Shown piece after piece: positions 26,659 to 32,164 of a stretch of 32,164 nt of DNA. The notes under the pieces were generated by a model. That model had not been told where the DNA came from. It searched no databases and was given only the letters and a program-made list of their open reading frames with translations. Source of the DNA: Candidatus Kuenenia hertensis (GTDB lineage Bacteria; Planctomycetota; Brocadiia; Brocadiales; Brocadiaceae); NCBI GenBank assembly GCA_021646465.1, contig SOET01000045.1, forward strand, positions 1-32,164. Reading direction: 5' to 3'. How positions within the stretch are numbered: position 1 is the stretch's first letter; the number at the start of each line of letters is the position of its first letter. The translations under genes and the position numbers were made by a program.

Positions 26659-27165
26659 TTATTTGTGGGCATGTGGTTCCCTGTCTTTGGCGCAATCTGT
26701 TACTGTTCCTTTAATGAGGCTTATGGTATGAGAGATAACTGGTAGGACGACTGAAAGATTTTCTTCGACTCCTTTCGGACTACCGGGAAGGTTTATGATA
26801 AGGGTTTGTTGATATATGCCCGCCACCGCCCTGGAGCCCATTGCTCTGGGAGTATGTTTAAGCCCTTCCATTCGCATTGCTTCTCCGAAGCCGGGCAATT
26901 CTTTTTCTATTACTGCTCGTGTTGCCTCAGGGGTGATATCGCGAGGTCCAACGCCGGTGCCACCGGTGGTGATGATAAGATCGGATATTTGGGAGAATTC
27001 GCGTAGTTTTTTAATGATGAGGTCTTTTTCATCAGGAATTATTTCATATGCGGAAATGGAACTATTGATTTGCTGAAGCATTGCGCGGATAACTTCTCCG
27101 CTTTTGTCTTCGCGCTCCCCTCTTGATCCTTTATCGCTTAATGTTAATATTGCTGTTCGTATCAT
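26659..27165 (-). CDS. mog: MogA/MoaB molybdopterin adenylyltransferase family protein
   Basis: A 168-residue protein of the MogA/MoaB fold, which adenylates molybdopterin before molybdenum insertion. Key blocks are TLSDKGSRGEREDKSG (9-24), LIITTGGTGVGPRDITPEAT (about 63-82), and LPGSPKGVEEN near residue 126. It starts 3 nt after the MOSC gene, so they form an operon. The name mog or moaB cannot be separated by eye. Its stop lies 20 nt before the first residue of the decaying helicase, which marks the right edge of the island. Confidence 0.9.
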   Translation of the reverse strand: MIRTAILTLSDKGSRGEREDKSGEVIRAMLQQINSSISAYEIIPDEKDLIIKKLREFSQISDLIITTGGTGVGPRDITPEATRAVIEKELPGFGEAMRMEGLKHTPRAMGSRAVAGIYQQTLIINLPGSPKGVEENLSVVLPVISHTISLIKGTVTDCAKDREPHAHK

Positions 27166-27168
27166 AAT

Positions 27169-27618
27169 TTATACCATAGTGGGTTTTTCAACTATTGATA
27201 TTTCATCTCCGGTTGCAATAATCCCATCGTTAAGGATTTCTGCGAAAATTCCTTCTCTCGGCATAATACAATCACCCGCTTTATAATAGATGGCGCAGCG
27301 ATCATGGCACATTTTGCCTATTTGGGTTACCTTGATAATAATTTTGTCACCGATTTTTAAAGTAGTTCCAACAGGAAGCGATTTTAGTTCTATGCCGCTG
27401 GTAACAATATTTTCTCCAAAATCGCCGTCTTTTATATCCAGACCTTTATTACGCATTACCTCGGCGCTTTCCGATGCAAGCAGGCTCAACTGACGATGCC
27501 ATTTACCTGCATGGGCATCTCCTTCGAGGCCATAATGCTTAATTGCTTTGCATTTGCCGATATTGCGTTTTTGGATGCCCTTTTTTTCACTTATGCAGAC
27601 AGCAACTATTTTACCCAT
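27169..27618 (-). CDS. MOSC-domain protein
   Basis: A 149-residue single MOSC domain, the fold that binds sulfurated molybdenum cofactor (as in MOCOS and YiiM). Seen blocks: GLEGDAHAGKWHRQLSLLA (about 30-48), LKIGDKIIIKVTQIGKMCHDRC, and GIFAEILNDG. The family's conserved Cys is probably in GKMCHDRC. It immediately precedes mog, supporting a molybdenum-cofactor role. By context it would assist molybdoenzymes such as nitrite/nitrate oxidoreductase. Confidence 0.88.
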   Translation of the reverse strand: MGKIVAVCISEKKGIQKRNIGKCKAIKHYGLEGDAHAGKWHRQLSLLASESAEVMRNKGLDIKDGDFGENIVTSGIELKSLPVGTTLKIGDKIIIKVTQIGKMCHDRCAIYYKAGDCIMPREGIFAEILNDGIIATGDEISIVEKPTMV

Positions 27619-27743
27619 AGGAAATCGTGTATTCGAATAATTTTATTAGTTATGTAAAGGTTAAGATATGCTTTTTATTTAGTATTATAGTAACGCGGTA
27701 AAAGTGGTAAAATCTGATTGAAGTTTAACAGGAGGTGTTTTTG

Positions 27744-27920
27744 GTGTCAAGGAGAACCCTTTCGTCACAGGGTATAAATTTCTTGTTTTTTTCTACCATT
27801 ACAATTAAAATTGCCATTTTAATCCGGTTTGTTCAAGGGATTGTAATTGTCAGGTTATATTTTCATCATAGAGAGAATTACAGCGTAAAACAAATTGCTG
27901 AAAAAGTTGTTTTTAACTAA
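27744..27920 (+). CDS. Small hydrophobic protein with a strong ribosome binding site (tentative)
   Basis: A 58-residue frame starting at GTG 27744, 8 nt after AGGAGG (27730-27735). It contains a hydrophobic run (FLFFSTITIKIAILIRFVQG) and a basic end. The strong site is the only argument for a gene; the sequence matches nothing I know, and the codon use is undistinguished. Low confidence. Confidence 0.25.
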   Translation: MSRRTLSSQGINFLFFSTITIKIAILIRFVQGIVIVRLYFHHRENYSVKQIAEKVVFN

Positions 27921-27941
27921 ATAGTATTGGAATTTCAGTCG

Positions 27942-27971
27942 TGTAGAGGCAATTTTTGAATTGCCTCTACA
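27942..27971. repeat. Palindromic repeat of family B before glnA
   Basis: TGTAGAGGCAATT (27942-27954) and AATTGCCTCTACA (27959-27971) form a perfect 13-bp arm pair with a TTTG loop. It shares its ends with the palindrome at 20131-20163. It lies 50 nt before the glnA start and would be in its 5' leader. There is no T run, so it is a dispersed palindrome and not a typical terminator. Confidence 0.8.
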
Positions 27972-28021
27972 GGTAAATAAAAATAGTAGCCAAAGGCCTA
28001 ATTAAAGAAAGGTAAGTTTTC

Positions 28022-29368
28022 ATGTCGAGCGAACATGTTGATTTGGCGGTAATTAACCGGGCAAAAGATGACAAGGTAAAGCTTGTTCAGTTGCAATTTA
28101 CCGATATTAACGGCAGCGTGAAGTCGGTTACCATCCCCATAGAAAAATTCCCGGAATCCCTGGAAAAAGGGTTGTGGTTTGACGGATCGTCAATTGAAGG
28201 TTTTACAAGGATTTGCGAGAGTGACATGTTTTTAAAACCAGATGCAAGCACATATGCGTTGCTTCCATGGGAAACAGTTGCCGTAACTGCAAGGTTGTTC
28301 TGCGATGTCCATATGCCTGATGGCTCACCATTTGAAGGCGATCCTCGCTACATATTAAAAAGGGCAATTAAAAATGCTCGTGCTATGAATTTTGAATATA
28401 ACGTGGGACCTGAACTGGAATTTTTCCTGTTTAAGCCGAAAAATGACGGTTTCGTAGCGCCTACCCCACACGATGTCGGGAGTTATTTTGATTTTTCCCC
28501 GAGAGATCTTGCGGGGAATGTGAGGGTTGATATTATTTTTACTCTGGAAAAAATGGGCATTAATGTGGAAATGAGCCATCACGAAGTAGCTCCGGGCCAG
28601 CATGAGATCGATTTTAAATATGCCGAAGCGTTGAAGACGGCGGAGAACGCTTTGACATTTAAACAAGTGGTAAAATCCATCGCGCATAAACATGATTTAT
28701 ATGCTACCTTTATGCCGAAACCGATTTTTGGGGTGTGTGGCAGCGGAATGCATTGCCATCAGAGTCTTTTTGATATAAGGACAAACAAAAATATTTTCTT
28801 TGATGAAAATGACCCGTATAAATTAAGCGAAGAAGCAAAATATTTTATAGCGGGACAATTAGAGCATGTTAAGGCGATGAGCGCTATTCTTTCTCCTACG
28901 GTGAACTCATATAAAAGACTGGTTCCGGGCTATGAGGCGCCGGTGTATATTTGCTGGGGGCAGAAAAACCGATCTGCCCTTATCAGGGTGCCGCGGTATT
29001 CCCCTGGCAGGGAACAGGCGACAAGGGTTGAGTTGCGGTGTCCCGATCCAAGCAACAACCCTTATCTTGCTTTGGCGGTAATGTTGGAGGCAGGTTTGGA
29101 TGGAATAAAAAGAAAGCTTGCATTGCCAAAAGCAATAGAAGAAAATGTGTATGAATTTGATAAGGAAGAATTGTCTTATCGTAATATTGCAACCTTGCCT
29201 GGTTCTTTGGGAGAGGCGTTGCATGAATTAAAGCAGAGCGAATTGATGATGAGAACACTGGGTTCGCACACATATCAAATATATTTACATTCAAAACTTT
29301 CCGAATGGGATGAATACAGGATTCAGGTAACGGAGTGGGAACAGAAAAAATATCTTGAAACCACATAG
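28022..29368 (+). CDS. glnA: Glutamine synthetase type I
   Basis: A 448-residue enzyme that forms glutamine from glutamate and ammonium with ATP; it is the main ammonium-assimilation step. Blocks include FDGSSIEGFTRICESDM (about 54-70), the GPELEFFLF metal site (about 127), GSGMHCHQSLF, VNSYKRLVPGYEAPVYICWG with RSALIRVP, and RVELRCPDPSNNPYLA. The length and the C-terminal sequence after that block resemble the GSI-alpha subtype, which lacks the adenylylation tyrosine region of enteric GSI-beta. A Shine-Dalgarno-like AGAAAGG precedes the ATG at 28022. Nothing else in the neighbourhood is nitrogen-related. Confidence 0.94.
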   Translation: MSSEHVDLAVINRAKDDKVKLVQLQFTDINGSVKSVTIPIEKFPESLEKGLWFDGSSIEGFTRICESDMFLKPDASTYALLPWETVAVTARLFCDVHMPDGSPFEGDPRYILKRAIKNARAMNFEYNVGPELEFFLFKPKNDGFVAPTPHDVGSYFDFSPRDLAGNVRVDIIFTLEKMGINVEMSHHEVAPGQHEIDFKYAEALKTAENALTFKQVVKSIAHKHDLYATFMPKPIFGVCGSGMHCHQSLFDIRTNKNIFFDENDPYKLSEEAKYFIAGQLEHVKAMSAILSPTVNSYKRLVPGYEAPVYICWGQKNRSALIRVPRYSPGREQATRVELRCPDPSNNPYLALAVMLEAGLDGIKRKLALPKAIEENVYEFDKEELSYRNIATLPGSLGEALHELKQSELMMRTLGSHTYQIYLHSKLSEWDEYRIQVTEWEQKKYLETT

Positions 29369-29407
29369 TTATTTCCGAAGAGTGATAACTGTGTCAAATA
29401 ATTGAGA

Positions 29408-30214
29408 ATGGGTAAAAGCCGTACCATGAATGAAAGACGTCATAGTGTTGTCTTTAAAGAAAGTATGTGTTCCGATGGAATGTGTTGTTTTACGTGCGTG
29501 ATTCCAGAGGACAGCAGGCATGTTGGGTTTATAAAATATTTTATCAAAAGAGGATCGGGGTTTCAGCATGTAAAACTGCTGGTTATGAGTGAGGGTCGTA
29601 AGAACGAGTTGTATGAATCGTGCAAGTTTCTTGACGTTATAATTTCAGCAGACCCTGATACCTTGTTGCTGAAAATGGATTTACGATGCAGAATTTATAA
29701 GCACAGACCGGTACAATGCATGGATTATCCTGATTGTGCCGGCGCCAGTCTTGATCAGAAAATAGCAGGTCCGTGTATCTATAACGAATACGTTGCTTCG
29801 CGCGCTTATCAACAATTAGTCTATAAACGTGAATGGAATGCCTTTTATGCGATTAAAGATGATTTGTCAGTTCTGAGTAAGATATTTTCTTCAGAGAATG
29901 AGGTTTCCGCTGCAAGGGAAATGCTGGTAAATGCAAAGGATGTTCGCCTTGCGGAGATATCCGTAATATCAGAAGAACAGGAATTTATCCTGATTCCGAT
30001 ACCAAAACGGTCAGAAAATGTTTTATATTTATCCGGGAAACATCAACCGATTGTTACAATAGAAGATGCATACAGGAAATGGGAGAAGAAGATTCAGGGG
30101 AATCTTCAGCATCATTACGGAGCGGAATGGGAAAAAAGGCTGGAGGAAGCCATTAGAACGGAGGGAAACGATGTTAGTAAAGGAAATAATGAGCACACAA
30201 CTGGTAACTCTTAG
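29408..30214 (+). CDS. Cys-motif protein, possibly YkgJ-related
   Basis: About 268 residues from ATG 29408 (a TTG at 29402 and an ATG at 29426 are other options; none has a good ribosome binding site). Near the start is SMCSDGMCCFTC, a C-x4-CC-x2-C cluster, and later CRIYKHRPVQCMDYPDC, the end pattern of YkgJ-type clusters. These could hold zinc or iron-sulfur. The second half (about 130-268) is helical and shows no known domain. It overlaps the next gene by 44 nt, so the two are likely translationally coupled. A related small Cys-cluster protein lies at 4481. Confidence 0.65.
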   Translation: MGKSRTMNERRHSVVFKESMCSDGMCCFTCVIPEDSRHVGFIKYFIKRGSGFQHVKLLVMSEGRKNELYESCKFLDVIISADPDTLLLKMDLRCRIYKHRPVQCMDYPDCAGASLDQKIAGPCIYNEYVASRAYQQLVYKREWNAFYAIKDDLSVLSKIFSSENEVSAAREMLVNAKDVRLAEISVISEEQEFILIPIPKRSENVLYLSGKHQPIVTIEDAYRKWEKKIQGNLQHHYGAEWEKRLEEAIRTEGNDVSKGNNEHTTGNS

Positions 30215-30584
30215 TGCTGATTCAAAACTTGGTTTTGCCAGCGATATAATGTATTTGGGAAGAATCAGGCATCTACCTGTTGTGAATGGAAAAGAAATTG
30301 TTGGTATTTTGACGCAAAGAGATCTTTACAAAGCTTCATTGACGTCTATAGTTACGAACTGGAATGAAAATAAGGTTTTTCTTGATTCTGTTAAGGTTGC
30401 AGAGACGATGACGAAAGATGTTATTTCCATTTCTTCTGATACTTCTGTTGAAGATGCAGCGCAGATCATGATTGATAAAAAAATAGGGTGTTTGCCGGTA
30501 GTTGAAGATAAAAATATTCTTGTTGGTTTGATTACGGAAACGGATGTGTTGCAGTATTTTGTTGACGAATGCAGAAAAAAATAG
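30171..30584 (+). CDS. CBS-domain pair protein
   Basis: 137 residues starting at ATG 30171 after GGAGGG (30160-30165). The longer frame to 30066 only reads the neighbour's end in another frame. Two CBS repeats fill it: KEIMSTQLVTLSADSKLGFA to LTQRDLY (about 5-53), and AETMTKDVISISSDTSVEDA to ITETDVLQYF (about 72-132). CBS pairs bind adenine nucleotides and act as energy or redox sensors. It overlaps the end of the preceding Cys-motif gene. Confidence 0.9.
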   Translation: MLVKEIMSTQLVTLSADSKLGFASDIMYLGRIRHLPVVNGKEIVGILTQRDLYKASLTSIVTNWNENKVFLDSVKVAETMTKDVISISSDTSVEDAAQIMIDKKIGCLPVVEDKNILVGLITETDVLQYFVDECRKK

Positions 30585-30618
30585 ATTTATAATATGATCG
30601 AAAAAAAAGGAGTAAATA

Positions 30619-30843
30619 ATGTGTGACGTCGGTGGGCATATAAGTAGTGATATGATTACCTGGCAATGCGCTTGTTGTGGTTCTGCAATTGAGGATGCAA
30701 ACGATCCGGCAGATGGACTTTGCGATCTGGGGATATGTTTGTCTTGCAGAAATAATCCGGAAGATTGGATTTCTTTTGTGAATGAGGAATGGGAAGAAGG
30801 AATATGTGACGATTGTATTACCCCATGCAACCTTAAACGATAA
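30619..30843 (+). CDS. Cys-rich 74-residue protein
   Basis: A small acidic protein with AAGGAG before the ATG. It carries CACCG (about 17-21), CDLGICLSC (about 35-43) and CDDCITPC (about 63-70), suggesting one or two metal sites of zinc-ribbon type. I do not recognise the family. It lies between the CBS-domain gene (gap 34 nt) and the phosphoesterase, in the same direction. Confidence 0.65.
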   Translation: MCDVGGHISSDMITWQCACCGSAIEDANDPADGLCDLGICLSCRNNPEDWISFVNEEWEEGICDDCITPCNLKR

Positions 30844-30887
30844 AATTGCCATACATATTTTTTTTCAAATACGGATATAGTGCCTGT

Positions 30888-31718
30888 ATGATTTCCAGAA
30901 GGACATTTATAAAAGGGGCAAGTGGGTGTGCGGTTGGAATGGTATCCGTTGGAAGTTATAGTCGTTTTTTAGAACCCCGCTGGGTAGAAATAAGCAATGT
31001 TACTATAAAAATTAACGATTTGCCAAAACGATTTGAAGGGCTGAAGATCGTCCAGCTTTCCGATATCCACCATTGTAAATATGTATCAAAGGACTTCATT
31101 CGAAAATGTGTTCGCAAAGCGAATGCGTTATTTCCTGATGTAATAGTTTTGACGGGAGATTATGTTTTCAGTGACCAGGGGTATCTTCCGCCAGTGGCAA
31201 AAGAATTATCGGAATTAAGGGCAAAGGATGGTGTTTTTGCCGTTGTGGGAAACCATGACGATAAAGATCGCACATATGACGAATTGCATAAAAATGGCAT
31301 CCGCTTACTGATAAATGAACATATTGTTTTATACAGGGCTAAGGAGTATATATTTATCGCAGGCATAGATGATATATGGAAGGGCGACACCGATATAAAA
31401 AGGGCATTGAAAGGAATGGATGAGAATCCAAAGATTTTGTTATCGCATAACCCGGACGCGATTGAAATAATTCAGCATGAAGATGTTGATTTTGTAATAT
31501 CGGGCCATACTCACGGAGGGCAAGTAAGTTTCCCTTTTTACGGTCCGCCGATTGTATACTCAAAGTTTGGAACTCGTTATACCGCCGGCCTCTTCTGTGA
31601 AAAAAATACAATAATGTATGTAAACAGAGGGATAGGGGTATCTAATTTGCCGGTAAGGTTTTTTGCCAGACCGGAAATAACGCAGTTTACAATAAAAAAT
31701 AATTTGCAATGCGCGTAG
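30888..31718 (+). CDS. Tat-exported calcineurin-like metallophosphoesterase
   Basis: 276 residues from ATG 30888. An in-frame TTG at 30846 is rejected because the ATG places the twin-arginine signal first: SRRTFIKGASGCAVGMV. The metallophosphoesterase motifs follow in order: QLSDIHHCK (D-x-H), LTGDYV, VVGNHDD (GNHD), LLSHNPD, and SGHTHGGQ. The family is close to YkuE and to the chlamydial LpxG, which hydrolyses UDP-2,3-diacylglucosamine in lipid A synthesis. The export signal fits a periplasmic phosphoesterase better than a cytoplasmic LpxG, so the substrate stays open. Confidence 0.88.
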   Translation: MISRRTFIKGASGCAVGMVSVGSYSRFLEPRWVEISNVTIKINDLPKRFEGLKIVQLSDIHHCKYVSKDFIRKCVRKANALFPDVIVLTGDYVFSDQGYLPPVAKELSELRAKDGVFAVVGNHDDKDRTYDELHKNGIRLLINEHIVLYRAKEYIFIAGIDDIWKGDTDIKRALKGMDENPKILLSHNPDAIEIIQHEDVDFVISGHTHGGQVSFPFYGPPIVYSKFGTRYTAGLFCEKNTIMYVNRGIGVSNLPVRFFARPEITQFTIKNNLQCA

Positions 31719-31759
31719 TTTTTATCCTGATAGGAGATTTATTTTTCTTGCATAAGCAA

Positions 31760-32026
31760 TTATTGTTTTGTGTGGCGCTTATATAAAACACGCAAAGAGA
31801 AAATGGTAATTACAAAGGAAAGTGTAAATCCATTTGCAAGCACAATTATGATATCTCTCAGATGTAACCCGTAAATTAACCACATACTGCAGCCGAGTAA
31901 TAAAAGGGATAACATTATAGGGGATACATCATTTAATTCCTTTGTCTTTATCCCCCGAATAATTTGTGGTATAAAACCCACTGTCGTACACATTGCAGCG
32001 ATTGTTCCTATTATAGACCATGTCAT
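31760..32026 (-). CDS. SemiSWEET-type sugar transporter
   Basis: 88 residues, three membrane helices and the PQ motif in GFIPQIIRGIKTKELNDVS (about 17-35), as in the bacterial SemiSWEET family (a dimer of three-helix bundles). Later blocks are LLGCSMWLIYGL and NGFTLSFVITIFSL. It is convergent with the phosphoesterase gene. The transported sugar cannot be predicted. Confidence 0.88.
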   Translation of the reverse strand: MTWSIIGTIAAMCTTVGFIPQIIRGIKTKELNDVSPIMLSLLLLGCSMWLIYGLHLRDIIIVLANGFTLSFVITIFSLRVLYKRHTKQ

Positions 32027-32164
32027 ATGTTTTCTCAGGTTTTTGTTTTATATAAAAATTTATTCGATATTCAGAAAAATTTCAAGAGCTATAGAGTATA
32101 CCAAAAGAGATTGCAAAAGGGAAAATCAAATGCTATATTTAACCCTTGAAGAAAGAGAAGTGTA

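Larger units (their letters stand above)
27619..28021 (+). other. 403-nt divergent intergenic region before glnA
   Basis: This region holds the small frame at 27744-27920 and the palindrome at 27942-27971. It must also carry promoters for the MOSC-mog operon and for glnA. I found no convincing sigma54 (GG-N10-GC) site or other nitrogen-control box upstream of glnA. Confidence 0.5.

Noticed and set aside
29363-29395. Hairpin AGTTAT...ATAACT after glnA as a terminator
   Set aside because: The stem is short, AT-rich and has no T run.
1-32164. CRISPR array, tRNA or rRNA genes
   Set aside because: No regularly spaced repeats and no cloverleaf or rRNA sequence were recognised by reading; a tRNAscan-SE run would be decisive for tRNA.

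Overview
The window looks like a piece of a moderately AT-rich planctomycete genome, most likely an anammox bacterium of the Brocadiales. This is inferred from gene content: OmcB/DUF11-type cysteine-containing envelope proteins as in the PVC superphylum, a long membrane pyrophosphatase, a pyruvoyl-type arginine decarboxylase and a type I glutamine synthetase, among housekeeping genes. I could not run a search, so the taxon is a judgement.

Layout. (1) 1-4094, + strand: a tandem array of OmcB-like DUF11 proteins. The window opens on the last codons of one copy, followed by a full secreted copy (613-2253) and a lipoprotein copy (2499-4094). The 3' flanks of the first two copies are almost identical. 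A 147-bp MITE-like element follows (4248-4394). (2) 4481-9923, - strand: one gene train read trpD, pdaD (arginine decarboxylase), argJ, mtaB, a secreted phospholipase D-like protein and a YkgJ-type Cys-cluster protein. (3) 10005-16743: rpsU with a clear sigma70 promoter, facing rsfS and a zinc-ribbon gene; then hppA with its terminator, and a three-gene ABC exporter operon. (4) 16824-26638, - strand: a decaying defence/mobile island. It holds a broken SNF2 helicase with a PLD-like start, an orphan HigA-type antitoxin, an Eco57I-like type IIG restriction-methylase broken at least five times, a REP-associated transposase remnant, a chimeric protein with a possible HEPN motif, a SEC-C peptide, a MazF-type toxin-antitoxin pair whose toxin is frameshifted, and AAA_4-type fragments. 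Two families of dispersed palindromic repeats are scattered in and around it. (5) 26659-27618, - strand: a MOSC protein and a MogA/MoaB protein (molybdenum cofactor). (6) 28022-31718, + strand: glnA, a Cys-motif protein overlapping a CBS-domain protein, a Cys-rich 74-residue protein and a Tat-exported metallophosphoesterase; a SemiSWEET transporter points the other way at the end.

The core genes on both sides are intact while nearly every island gene is disrupted, so the breaks look like real decay rather than general sequence error. The most unusual points are the array of OmcB-like genes, the putative MITE with 12-nt flanking repeats, the palindrome families beside a RAYT remnant, and three successive copies of the type IIG C-terminal tail, one fused to a HEPN-like domain.
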